Made by a program: the position numbers and the translations under genes | Notes under the pieces: model-generated | Databases searched by the model: none | What the model was told of the DNA's origin: nothing | The model's input: only the letters and a program-made list of their open reading frames with translations | In this document: positions 45,410-56,189 of the stretch, one piece after another | Layout of the letters: each line of letters opens with the position of its first letter | Numbering within the stretch: the first letter of the stretch is position 1 | Assembly (NCBI GenBank): GCA_002914845.1 | Contig: JXTC01000047.1 | Span: 141,567-205,566 of the forward strand | DNA: 64,000 bases | Direction: 5' to 3' | Origin: Trema orientale | Lineage: Eukaryota > Streptophyta > Magnoliopsida > Rosales > Cannabaceae

Positions 45410-46740
45410 TCCAAGAACTACAATATGAAATGAATAGTACCACAAATACAGTGACAACAAAAGGGAATTTTTGTGAGGAGACTTTAAAAGTCTTTTAATC
45501 CTATGTCCCTGTTGCTACGACTACTAGGGTTTTATAAGCTGCCTTAATTCAAAATTAAATGAGAAAAATGAGAGAGAGAGAGAGAGAGACAAACGAGGTA
45601 GTCAAAGGATGATCTTTGATTTGTACTTTGGGTAAAGTATCTTCTCCCTCTTGGAAGGAATTTGATTTTCTTTTTCTGATTCTTTTGCTTTTTCAGCTTT
45701 ATAATAAAAACTCTCCTCTCTACCTTCTTAAGCCAACCCCCCAATCTCTTTTGTTTGCCCATATCATTTATAAGGTGTCACATTTTGGGCTTTTTTGTCA
45801 TTATATTATTATTATTATTATAGTGTTATGGATTTTGAGATGAGGCTTTCTTCCCATGTCATTTTCTTCACCATCTGGCAAAAGAGAGGTATTTCCAAAG
45901 CAAAACCCAACTGGACCTCTCTGTACTGTACTTGCTGATGTGGCTTCTGATGTGGACTCCCTGTCGTTCAATTGTCCGACATGTATTCTTACGTACATAC
46001 GGTATTTGCGCTTCTATATGTACGTTAGGTCGCGTATAATTGGTTTGACAGTTTGACTGGTAACATAAATAATAATAATAATAATAAATAATGGAAAGCT
46101 ATTGCCTTCAGATTCTGATCATTGAGTACTTGCATCGGTTAGATCAAGATTCAATCGTCCCATATAATATGTTTTCGATCTGGGTTTTTATAGTTGATGG
46201 GCCTAATGCACCCATAATTCCTAGCCTACGTATGCTGAATAGTGTGTGGGCCCAGTCTTGTTTAAGATAAGGAAAACATTAATGCGGCCCAAGATATGTG
46301 GGGACAGATGACTCCAGAAGTAGCTCACGCACAAACAAAACACACATTTTTGAGTTCAAAATCACGCAAATATCTCATTTGAGATTTTTTTTACATTAAA
46401 AAAAGCTTCATACGGTAATGCTTGAATTAATATGGGGAATCTGGAGAGAGAGCTTTTGATCTGAACAGTTAGATACTTTTAACTTTTTTTTTTTTTTTTT
46501 TTTTTTTGGTAATAAGTTAGATACTTTAACTTTGTCTACTTAAATATCATTCCAATTAGGGGCCTCAATACTTATGGAGTGAAATACAGGTAAGATCATT
46601 TTGCCATTTAATAAAGAACAACCAATATCAACTTCAGTCCCTATTGCAAGTTTAGTTCACAAAGAGGATTTTTTTTTTTCCAAAAAAAAAAAGTTGTTAT
46701 ATGCACAAATACCCACCAACAAAGGAATGTGTAATAAATA
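45410..46740. other. Intergenic, no gene seen
   Basis: Contains GA (45571-45589) and ATT/AAT (45804-45820, 46067-46090) microsatellites and a long poly-T. No supported gene. Confidence 0.4.
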
Positions 46741-46742
46741 TA

Positions 46743-47540
46743 GGGATAATATAAAAAAAAAAAAACCCCCCACACATTCTCATTTATGTCAAATTAAACC
46801 TTCAATTTGTATTTTCCTATCAAATAAGATAGTACCCATACATTTAGTCAAAATTAGAATTTTAGTTTGTTTAAAAAGATGATTTTACCCTTTAAACCAT
46901 AAAACATATATTAAAACTAATAAATATTGAAACAAATTATTATTGTCTTTCTTTTTAAAAAAATATTTTAAAGGAAAATAATAATTACTAAAAATGATAA
47001 GAATTTCAACTATTCAAAACAATTTTAAAACAACAATGACATAAGTTTAAAAAAAATCTCATTTTGTTTTTATTTTTCTTTCAAGAGTTTAAATTATTCA
47101 AAATAATTATTTTTAAAAAAAAAAGAGAGAAAGAGAGAATGACAAATTTTTTTAAAAATTCTCATTTTTTTCTTTCTTTTTTTAATCATTTTAAGTGAAA
47201 ATAATAAATACTGAAACTAAAATGAGTTTAAATTATTCAAAATAACTAAATACTAAAAAGAAAAAGAAGGATAAAAGTTTTTATTCTTAATAATTATTAT
47301 TTTCATTGAAATATTTTTTTAAAAGGAAAAAAAAAGACAAGAATAATTGGTTTCAATATTTATTACTTGTAATATATGTTTTATAAATTTAAAAAGTAAA
47401 ATTATCTTTTAAATCAAATCAAACTTCCAACTTTGACTAAGCGTGTAGACCCGGTTCAATTTAACAGAAAAACATAAATTAAAGATTTAATATGATATAA
47501 ATGAAAAGGTGTTTTTTCTTTTTTTTTGTGGGATAAAACA
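46743..47540. mobile_element. Long-inverted-repeat element, about 800 bp
   Basis: The left arm (CATTCTCATTTATGTCAAATTAAACCTTCAATTTGTATTTT) is matched inverted by the right arm (TTTTCATTTATATCATATTAAATCTTTAATTTATGTTTTT). Both continue with TTAGTCAAA and GATNATTTTAC blocks. The ends are A/T-rich and not exactly placed; no target duplication was assigned. Confidence 0.55.
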
Positions 47541-47549
47541 CTAAAGATG

Positions 47550-49660
47550 GTGGGTTTTGTTTTGTTTTGTTTTTTTTTAAATATTATACGATAAATATAT
47601 AACACAAGTTGACTTGTTAATACTTGATGTGAAAGGTTTCACTTTTGGAGTTGGGTGTGGGGTGGAAATTCAAGCACAAACCCTTCATGGGTTAATTTTT
47701 ATCTTCTAACTCGGTAACCTAAGCAAAAGACATTTTCACCGTCCATCCGGGCACTTCAGTTTCCTAGCACCTTTCACCACACTTATTGTCTTATATAGCC
47801 CATCAAATCATGAGGATGAGGTCATTATTTTTCATCATATCAATTCGTTTATTTATATATTTTTTTCCAGCCATAATAACATAAGAACCAACTCAGCAGT
47901 CTATGAATTTTCAATGCATAAGAAACACCACTGCTTCTAAAGATCAATACTATGATGATCCATCTATACCTTGCTAACAATTTTCTTAACCTTTAGATTT
48001 GAAAACATGAATAAAAAGTAGAAAAACAAATAGAGTATCTCCACTCTGCAGAATACTCTTTTCAGTAAATTAGTGAAAAGTAGTTTTAAGTAGGGGAAAG
48101 TAAAAAACCCAATTCATCTAGCAGGGAAGTACTGGGAGGCATTCCGAGGATCACAAGCAATGCTGTAGTTCCAGCGTGCCCTTATCAAAATGTGCTTCTT
48201 TTGAACCATTATTGAGTGAGATATGGAACCCAAGTAACTCAAAAGTAATTCTCAGTTTATTGACCAAACTTCTTTAAAGCATTTCCTCACTATGCCTGTG
48301 AACATTAATGGCGGAACTTCTCAACAGATGGAAGTAAACTTTCACTACAAAAAAATGGTTCGGCTCAATCACAGTAGTGGTTGCTGGAAAAGCCATCCAT
48401 CAACATTATAAATCAATAGCTTACCATAAATGCATGGAAGTTTGGATAGGCAATAAATGAGGATTGAGTTACATCATTGTGGTTTTGGCACAGGACAAAA
48501 TCTATTTCCATTTCAGTCAACCTCGTTTCCTAATTTGTCTTTACTTGTTTTTTGTTGTTTGTTATTGATCACACGCCACCCATAGGCATAAACTCAGTTT
48601 CACTATGCCTATTCTCACTGCTCATTCCTTGGATGAACCGTCACAGACTGGACCAGTGGAATTTATAAAACTGAGCAATATCACATTACCAGAATATATC
48701 ACTAAAGCATATCATTCACGGTACTGAGACGCACACCTTTCTACTAAGTATAAACAGCTTTACTTTGTAGAGAAATCAGACATATAGACAACCATAATCT
48801 TGAGCTTCACTAATAAGGACTTTTTTAGCTTCATAATGTGGCAGATAAGAAATCTCATGTTTCAGTTACTTCAGCTAAAGCAAGTCCTGTACTATTAATC
48901 CTTCCTATGTAAGAAACAGTACTAATGCCTCTTAACAACCCTTAATAGTGAAATTAACTCCCCAAAGTCGTAGAACGTTTGCAAGAAACCAACTTCACTA
49001 GTGTCAGGCACATGAAGCACACATAAATGAAATCCTCCTATGTACACTTCTAAGTTGCATAACTAACATAAAAACGTTAGGTTCCTATTTCTTTCACCAT
49101 AATAAATTCCAAGATTATCGGCTATCCCTACACAGAAATCCCATTACTACAAGTTACAACCTTTACAAATTAATTGACTAAACAGCCCCATGTAAAAAGT
49201 CCAAAAGACCCCACTTCGTTAATAAATGAATGCATTTTCCGTACATTAGATACACATCTGTAGCAGAAATTAATGAAAGCAACTAGTTAGGTCTGCCCAT
49301 TCTACAAACGTAACTCCTTACTTTCACACATAACTCCAATAAAATCCCATCAATACCTAAGCAAACTATATTTACTTATCCTGAAGTTGAATTAGAAACT
49401 AGAATTGGCAACAACTTGTAATGGGGCTTCAACATATGAATACAAACCTCTGTTACTGCATCATTGATTGTGCTCCGAATAATGTCTATTGGGCTCAATA
49501 TATTAGTCACTTGGTTCAACTAACTGCTACATAACAAGGTGCAATCAAATTTTTTTTTTTATTTTTATTTTATAACTTTTTTTTTCAATATAGGTATGTG
49601 TAATTGGGCTAAAATAACAAACTCTGGGAATCCTCTAATGACAAATATTGCAGAAAGACA
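47550..49660. other. Less AT-rich intergenic DNA with two exon-like segments on the minus strand
   Basis: One segment (49519-49448) is open between an AG acceptor and a GAG/GTTTGT donor and reads LSPIDIIRSTINDAVTE at its end. Another (48209-48114) reads MVQKKHILIRARWNYSIACD and stops after QYFPAR. Both are phase 0 and coding-like, but I recognise neither and found no connecting exons. They could be the remains of a gene or an untranslated transcript. Confidence 0.3.
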
Positions 49661-50022
49661 TAGGCATTGGGTATATCCGGAGTAAGTTCTAATATTCACT
49701 CACGCTCATCCTTGTCCGTGTCGATGCCCATGAATTATTTACCCATGTTTTGGTAAGGTATCCATGCCCAAGAGTGAAAAGTACAACTAATGTCACGGTC
49801 AAACTACTTTACACTATGCAGTCGTACAAAAACATAAAACACGAAGCAGTATTTTCTCTGAATGTACAATAATACTCCAAGTATTCACGCAAATGCAAAC
49901 CACACCTAATCCAGAATCTGACACCCCTAATCTCACACTAAAATTCAAACCCAATTCAGACCAATTCACAAAAAACAATTCTCCAAATAACAAAACCCCA
50001 TTTCATCAAATCAAAATTCTAC

Positions 50023-50517
50023 TCACTTTGGAGGCAGATCATCGTAACATTTACGTGCCAACCTCACGCAATCCAACCAGTGCAAGATCTCGGCATTGGG
50101 GTCCCTCTCGACGATGACGTCCGAGACGGTGATCTGAACCACACCCCGATACTTTGTGATCCGCCCACGAACCCTGGCGACTGCACCGAGCTTCACCTCG
50201 GAAGCGAACCGGTTTGCCGAGGCGGCAATTTGTCGAACATCTGGTTGGCTTCGGCGCGCGAAGTAGGGCGAAGTGAGGTGGTTGAGCCGGAGTACGCAAT
50301 CGACGCAGCCGGTGCCGTCTTCGACGACGAATCTGAGGAATTTGCCGGGTTTGAGGTCGAGGGAGGTGACGAGGCCGAGGGTCTCGGCGCGAGAGAGGAG
50401 GGTTCCATGGCGAGAGAAGGAGATTGGGTCAGAGGGGATTTGGGTGAGAGAGAGGAGGTCGAAAGCTAGGAGCTTGACATGGGTATTGTAGAGTGGGTGG
50501 TGATGATGATGATCCAT
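50023..50517 (-). CDS. STN1: CST complex subunit STN1 (copy a)
   Basis: One exon, 164 residues, about the length of plant STN1. After MDHHHHHPLYNTHVKLLAFD comes one OB-fold: FSRHGTLLSRAETLGLVTS, then KFLRFVVEDGTGCVDCVL (the beta2-beta3 DGTG turn), then VARVRGRITKYRGVVQITV and a C-terminal helix ending LARKCYDDLPPK. STN1 works with CTC1 and TEN1 in the nucleus, binding single-stranded telomeric DNA and helping polymerase alpha fill in the C-strand; its loss in plants causes telomere fusion. The frame is intact. It differs from copy b by nine substitutions and one residue indel. The start Met follows a TC-rich leader and is shared by both copies. Confidence 0.9.
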   Translation of the reverse strand: MDHHHHHPLYNTHVKLLAFDLLSLTQIPSDPISFSRHGTLLSRAETLGLVTSLDLKPGKFLRFVVEDGTGCVDCVLRLNHLTSPYFARRSQPDVRQIAASANRFASEVKLGAVARVRGRITKYRGVVQITVSDVIVERDPNAEILHWLDCVRLARKCYDDLPPK

Positions 50518-50700
50518 GAGGGTTGACGACTGAGCTTAGTCCTACTACTCCAACAACTATGGAGCTCCCCTCTGAAACAAAGAGTTTTGGGTTTTGATTC
50601 CATTGGAAGAAAGTGAGGTTGGCGCCAAATGAAGTTTTTCCATATCCTCAATTTTGGTGTCCTTGCGACATGTCGTTTTCACATAAAAGTCCAGAAAATT

Positions 50701-51285
50701 GGGTTATTATCAAGAAAAACCTTTTGACTTTTTTATTTTAGCAAAAAAAAAACCCTTAAATTTTTTGTTATATCAAATGAAAATTTGAATTTTTCTAATT
50801 TTAACAATAAAAATCTTGAGTTTCTGACTATATCAAATAAAATTTTGAGATTTTGAAATCCAATCAAAATGAACTCAAAACAAATGTGTAATCAATGAAT
50901 ATATAACGTGATTAAGAAGCGACTTTATTTTTTAAGTGTTCTATACTCATAAACTATTTTTCTAAATTTATTTTAGCTAAAAAAGTCAATATTTTCAATA
51001 TAGAATGAAATAGTTTTCACGAAATTAAGGTGCTTGTCAATGTAAATAACCTTGCATAATCACACATGACAATAAGGAAAAATGAGTCATTTGACTAATT
51101 TCATAGGCTAATTTGATTCGATTTTATAATCCAAAAGTTTTATTTGATATAACTAAAAACTCAAAGATTTTTTTTTTTGGCTAAAATCAAACAAATACAA
51201 GGTTTTTTTTTTTATATATAATCGAAAACATTATATTGTTTTCGCTAAAATTAAAAAACTTGGGGGCTTTTTTCGATAATAACCC
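50701..51285. mobile_element. 585-bp long-inverted-repeat element inserted upstream of STN1 copy a
   Basis: The ends GGGTTATTATCAAGAAAAACC and, inverted, GGGTTATTATCGAAAAAAGCC pair, and the arms stay similar for about 180 bp (TTTTAGC, TATATCAAAT.AAA). It lies about 185 bp upstream of the STN1 start codon. The matching place in the second STN1 copy (about 56030) lacks it, which confirms both its boundaries and that it moved. The flanks CAGAAAATT and CCATAAATT are only a poor 9-bp match. Confidence 0.8.
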
Positions 51286-51639
51286 CCATAAATTGGGAAT
51301 TTTGAACTAGAGTATTATGTAACTTTGTTGGTTATCATACTTAAAATGACAACAAACGAAATAACCACATTGTCTCTTTATAAAAAGGACAATTAGCATT
51401 GAGTCTAAGACGACGGGTGACATTGTTATTTTTGTTAAAAGAAGTGCTAGTTGTATTTTTTCTTGGGCTTTGTATGTAAATCCATGCCCATGGTCTAAAA
51501 ATTAAAAAGAGTATTTATAAGAAATGGTTTTTTTTTTTTAAGATTTACACTTATTAAATGAATGATCGTTTTATAATTTTATTTTGATAAATAGCCGTTT
51601 TTACTCGATTTGCTTTTTTATAAAATAAATTAATTTTTT

Positions 51640-51790
51640 TTTAAAAAAATGAATACATTTTGATATACTAAATAAAGTAAATCAATTTTTATAAAGTAAA
51701 TCAATTTTTGAAAAAGTAAATCAATTTTTTGAAAAATAAATCAATTTTCAAAAAGTAAATCAATATTTTTTGATATACTAAATATTAAAA
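51640..51790. repeat. Imperfect tandem repeat, unit AAAGTAAATCAATTTTT
   Basis: About five copies of the unit AAAGTAAATCAATTTTT occur between 51670 and 51765, and GATATACTAAAT appears on both sides. Non-coding. Confidence 0.65.
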
Positions 51791-51851
51791 AGAGCCATTT
51801 TTTTAAATAATTTTCAAAATTCAGACATTTTTTTTAACAGTGTTTAAAAAA

Positions 51852-52212
51852 GGGATAAGATCATTTTTATACCTTGCATCTTGACACTTTGTTCAGTTTA
51901 TATCTTAGGCATTGGTTATTATCAATATTGACCTTTAGAATTAAAATTTATTACAAAATTATACCTTGACACTTATTTAGAGCAGTTAATTTACCAAAAA
52001 AATTTTAATAAACTTATTCTCGGATCAATTTTTATATGGTTTATTTTTAATTTTTTAAACTACATCTTGGTAAATTAACTGCTCTAAATTGGTGTGAAAG
52101 TATAAATTTGTAGTAGATTTTACTTCTAAAGATCAATGTTGATATTAACTAAAATACAAGGTACAATTTGAACAAAATATTAAAATACAATGTATAAAAG
52201 TAATATTATCAC
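51852..52212. mobile_element. 361-bp MITE, family A, copy 2, with perfect 9-bp target duplication
   Basis: Flanked by TTTAAAAAA at 51843-51851 and 52213-52221. It begins GGGATAAGATCATTTTTATACC and ends with the inverse of GTGATAATATTACTTTTATAC. The interior matches the element at 13085-13428 (TTATATGGTTTATTTTTAATTTTTTAAAC, GTAAATTAACTG.TCTAAATTGGTGT in outline). Non-coding. Confidence 0.82.
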
Positions 52213-52559
52213 TTTAAAAAACGCCATTTTGCAAACTCTGATCCAAAATTCGGCCATTTGACTGAAAAAGCTCAGTTAAAAATCTCAGACAGGCTTATAA
52301 CAAAATGACTGAATTTTAGGCTCAATTTAAGTAAATATCTGTTTTTTAAATGTTATAGCAAAATATTCGGTGTATATATTTATATACCAAGCATACAAAT
52401 TTATATACTTAGTACATTAACTAAAATCAGTAGATATACTTATCTAACAAGTATAAAAATATATATAATTAGAAACTTAGCTATAAAATTTTAAAAGTAG
52501 ACATCTACTTTATCAAATTTAAAATATTGATCATTCACCTAAATTTCTCTGAAACTTTT

Positions 52560-53200
52560 GAGAAATTCTGGATTTATTTAGAAAATTACCACTCTAATAA
52601 TATTTGGAAAAATACCATTTTTTAAAAATTTGTTTCTAAATGTACCCGAGGTAACCAATCAAGTTATTTGGAGTAATCAAGAGTTACTTGAGGTAACTAG
52701 TATGATTACCTCAAGTACTTCATCAATTAGTAAAAAAAAAAAAAATTCTTATAAATATTTTTAAAAGTGGTATTTTTCTAAATAGTTCTGAGATTTTTCA
52801 AAAAAAATTGAAAATCTAGAATTTTTCAATTTTTTTAGAATTTTGTTATAAAAAATGAGGAAGTTTGATTTTTTATGGTAATTTTAAAAAAAAAAATAAA
52901 AAAAAATCTTGAATTTTAATTAGAAAAATACTATTTATTTATTAATTGATGAGATACTTGAAGTAACCAATCAAGCTACCTGAGGTAACTTGACCAGTTA
53001 CATTAAGTAACTAGATTAGTTTCCCTAAGTAATCTAACTAGTTACCTCGAGTACCATGGAAAAATACTAATTTTGAATAAAAAATAGTATGTTTCTAAAT
53101 ATTTATTAAAAATATTATTTTGCTAAAAAAATTAAAAAGTGATAGTTTTCTAATTAAATCTGAGATTTTCCATAAAAAATTCGGTGCGTTCAGAATTTTT
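52560..53200. mobile_element. Palindromic element with repeated GAGGTAAC motifs
   Basis: The arms 52560-52800 and 52900-53200 are inverted copies around a centre near 52850 (TACCTCAAGTACTTCATCAATTAGT against TACTTCAAGTATCTCATCAATTAAT). Each arm holds a string of short GAGGTAACTAGT/AGTTACCTC-type motifs about 14-20 bp apart in both orientations. The exact ends and target duplication are not clear. Confidence 0.55.
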
Positions 53201-53209
53201 CAATTTTCG

Positions 53210-54010
53210 GTACTTTGGACATGAAATTTGTAATAAGCCCATAAAAAAAATCAAATTTCCTTCATTTGTTTTTTCCTCTCATTTATCCTTTTATGTATCA
53301 AATATATTTGACATGTAGATTCCACGCCCCCATTAATACTTATACTCGGCGAACCACGATCAATGGCCATAGATAAAGCCATCGGAATAGTTTTAGTCTG
53401 GCTGACTATCAACCAGAATACCAAGCACACAACTCCACCCGAGTTTTTTGAAAAGAAAGCTTGAAAGCAGGGTCAGTGTTCATCTTGATGATTTGTTACT
53501 TTGCTTTGCTTAACTTTGTTAAAGATATGTGTTATTTTCGCCTTTTGCTCTAGGCCCATCCGCCCATGTTTGTTTAGGGCAGTATCCGATTCTACTGGCT
53601 AGTTGATTTACTCTTGCCACGTGTCTTCTTTCCTTCAATATAAGTAGGGGCTCTCCTTCCCCAAAGTTCCGGAATCCAAACTTTGTGGTTGTTCCTACTA
53701 ACTTTTTTCTTCATCAGCCAATCTTCTGGATAGTTTCTCTTCTCTGTAGTCTCTGTCAGTCACTTTGAGCTGACCATTCTACCATCAATTTGAGCTCTAA
53801 GTTGCTTATTTAAGCAAATTTAGGTAACTTTTAAAAAATATTCCTGATTTTATTTTTATTTAAGTTCATTATTTGTTTAAGCTGAAACAAAATTATTAGC
53901 ACCCCCAGCAGTTGTGTGTGGTAGCTTTGCATCTTTTTTTTTTTTTTGGTTATCAATATTCTGTGTTGTTTTGGTTTCCTATATATATGTAGCTAATTAT
54001 AATTTATTCT
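53210..54010. other. Upstream region of the NLR relic, promoter-like
   Basis: It contains GCCACGTGTC near 53616, a TATA-like AATATAAGTAGG at 53637-53648 and a leader-like TC-rich stretch ending in a possible donor (AAATTTAG/GTAACT at about 53820). No TIR-domain exon was found here. Confidence 0.4.
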
Positions 54011-54018
54011 TCATATAG

Positions 54019-54260
54019 ATCTGAGTCAGAATTTGTATTAGTCGAGAAAATTGAAGATATTATGAACAAGTTGAGTTCAACAGTTCAACTCCGGCAAGTA
54101 ATGATTTGGAGGATATATTTGAAATCGACAAACATATTGAGAAAATGGAATCGTTGTTTAGTATTGGCTGAGAAGATATTCTTATGTAGGGTTTTGGGAA
54201 CGGAAGGTGTATGTAAGAAAAATATAAATAGTTACGCAATGAAACGATTTTTAGATTAAA
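54019..54260 (+). pseudogene. Decayed TIR-NBS-LRR resistance gene fragment (start of NB-ARC exon)
   Basis: After an AG acceptor (TTCATATAG) the frame reads SESEFVLVEKIEDIMNKLSS. After a frameshift near 54090 it continues NDLEDIFEIDKHIEKMESLF, then SIG and a stop. This is the order found at the start of exon 2 in plant TNL receptors: a (S/P)ES-E-LVEKI-EDI linker, then DLVG-D-RI-KIESLL just before the P-loop. The expected P-loop is replaced by broken frames with several stops. No TIR exon precedes it and no LRRs follow. The relic sits between the two STN1 copies. Confidence 0.55.
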
Positions 54261-54579
54261 GAAAAAAATGATGTGAAAAGGTGATAAATTGCATAGTTGT
54301 GATTTACACTTGAGGAATGAAACTGATAAAGAAAATTGACTAAGACTGTTTTTCTGGTGAAGTTAGAAATAATTTGTGTACTTTTTCTCTTTATGAAAGA
54401 GAGAGAAAAAAAAAAAAAAAGGGTGTATTGTAATTAGAATTATCCTTTCTGTGCTACACAATAACAAAGTGAAAATTAAAGTAGCACTCGGTTTTATAAA
54501 TTATCAACTCAAATACGGTGCCCTCATTTTATTAAAGTCCATAGGGTATTTTTCAGAAAAATGCCTACATTTTCCCGTT

Positions 54580-54930
54580 TCTTCCTCTCACTTAGATCCA
54601 AGGAGTCGGCGACTCTGAGGAGCCCCATAACCCAACCCGATGCCGAAGACGAGTTAAGGATGTCAATGACAAACCCAGTGAGCCAATCGAAGCTTTGGAG
54701 TCCTCCAAATTCATTGACGGCCTAGACATGAACTTGTCCAGTTTGGATTTCTGATTGCCATCGATTTGTTGTAAAGCCAGTTGAGGATCCGATTACCATG
54801 ATTCTGGGAGGTATTAAACAGAGTGGGGGAAAAAAGAAGAGGAGGGAATTTTGAGTTTTGGATGTTGGGTTCTAATTTTGTTTTGGGTGTTCAGGTTTGA
54901 TTTGAAGCTGAATTTGAGAAGAGTGGAGTA
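54580..54930 (+). other. GC-richer gene-like fragment of unknown origin
   Basis: Between 54640 and 54750 one frame reads SEPIEALESSKFIDGLDM and NLSSLDF before a stop. Composition is more gene-like than the surroundings. There is no start codon, splice context or family match, so it may be a captured gene fragment. Confidence 0.25.
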
Positions 54931-54971
54931 ATTATTTTCAATTATTAAGCTTTGTGAAATATCAAATTTAC

Positions 54972-56185
54972 TAGGTATGTCCAAAGTAAGTAATATTCAC
55001 TCACGCTCGTCCTAGTCTTTGTCTATGTCCATGAATTTTTATTTTTATTTTTGGCTCCGAAAATGTCCATGAATTCTTTAGTCATGTTTGATACATTGCA
55101 TCGTATCGGTTCAAGACTGAAAAGTAGACGAACCTATTGTCATGAAACACATATACACACTTTGCGGTCATAGAAAAACATGAAACACGAAGCAGTCAGC
55201 CAGCGATTTCTGTAATTTACAATAACATAATACACCAAGTATTCATGTTGATGCAAGATACACCTAATCCAAACGGCACCAGGCTTCTCACCATAATTCA
55301 AACTCAACTCAACCCAATTCACAAAACCAGTTTCATGACAAAAACCATTGCATCAAATCAAATCCTACTCACTTTGGAGGCAGAACATCATAGCACTTAC
55401 GTGCCAACCTCACGCAATCCAACCAGTGCAAGATCTCGGCATTGGGGTCCCTCTCAACGACGACGTCCGAGACGGTGATCTGAACCACACCCCGATACTT
55501 TGTGATCCGCCCGCGAACCCTGGCGACGGCGCCGAGCTTCACCTCGGAAGCGAAATGGTTCGCCGAGGCGGCAATTTGTCGAACATCTGATGGGCTTCGG
55601 CGCGCGAAGTAGGGCGAAGTGAGGTGGTTGAGCCAGAGTACGCAATCGACGCAGCCGGTGCCGTCGTCGACGACGAATTTGAGGAATTTGCCGGGTTTGA
55701 GGTCGAGGGAGGTGACGAGGCCGAGGGTCTCGGCGCGAGAGAGGAGGGTTCCATGGCGAGAGAAGGAGATTGGGTCAGAGGGGATTTGGGTGAGAGAGAG
55801 GAGGTCGAAAGCTAGGAGCTTGACATGGGTATTGTGGAGTGGATGGCGATGATGATGATGATCCATGAGGATTGAGGATTGAGTAGCTTACTCCAACAAC
55901 TGTGGAGCTCTGAAACAAAGGGTTTTGGGTTTTGATTCCATTGGAAGAAAGTGAGGTGGGCGCCAAAAATGAAGCTTCGATATCCCATTTTTGGTGTTGC
56001 TGCGACATGTCGTTTTCACATGAAAGGCCAGAAATTCTGAACTACAGTGACACGGGGTTTGCTCACGTTTGTCGGTCATCATACTTGAAACGAATACAAA
56101 CTCTTAAGAATATACCGACATATCACTTTATAAAAAAAACGACATTAAATTTTAAGTTCGAGAGTAAAACGACGAGCGACGTATT
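54972..56185. repeat. Segmental duplication, copy b (contains STN1 copy b)
   Basis: Direct-orientation partner of 49670-51430. It has small indels in the flanks (for example an extra TTTTTATTTTTATTTTTGG stretch near 55040) and lacks the 585-bp element of copy a. Confidence 0.85.
55369..55866 (-). CDS. STN1: CST complex subunit STN1 (copy b)
   Basis: One exon, 165 residues, intact. It is the same OB-fold protein as the gene at 50023-50517, with substitutions Y/H, R/K, E/D, R/W, Q/P, P/S, R/H, I/V and D/V and one extra Arg in the N-terminal His run. The changes include a Trp in the DCVLWLN strand (Arg in copy a) and CYDVLPPK at the end. Both copies keep the DGTG turn and the RGRITKYRGVVQITV block, so both look able to make protein. 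Which copy is ancestral cannot be decided from the window, though copy b has the undisturbed promoter. Known plant STN1 is usually a single gene. Confidence 0.9.
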   Translation of the reverse strand: MDHHHHRHPLHNTHVKLLAFDLLSLTQIPSDPISFSRHGTLLSRAETLGLVTSLDLKPGKFLKFVVDDGTGCVDCVLWLNHLTSPYFARRSPSDVRQIAASANHFASEVKLGAVARVRGRITKYRGVVQITVSDVVVERDPNAEILHWLDCVRLARKCYDVLPPK

Positions 56186-56189
56186 CATT

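Larger units (their letters stand above)
49670..51430. repeat. Segmental duplication, copy a (contains STN1 copy a)
   Basis: It aligns with 54972-56185 over the whole STN1 gene and both flanks. The downstream flank starts at ATATTCACTCACGCTC and the promoter side extends past GCGACATGTCGTTTTCACAT to GGTTATCATACTT.AAA. Copy a carries an extra 585-bp element at 50701-51285 that is absent from copy b. Confidence 0.85.

Noticed and set aside
50051..50491. Several open frames on both strands within STN1
   Set aside because: They are also present in the second copy and reflect the GC-rich STN1 coding sequence. Only the OB-fold frame has family support.
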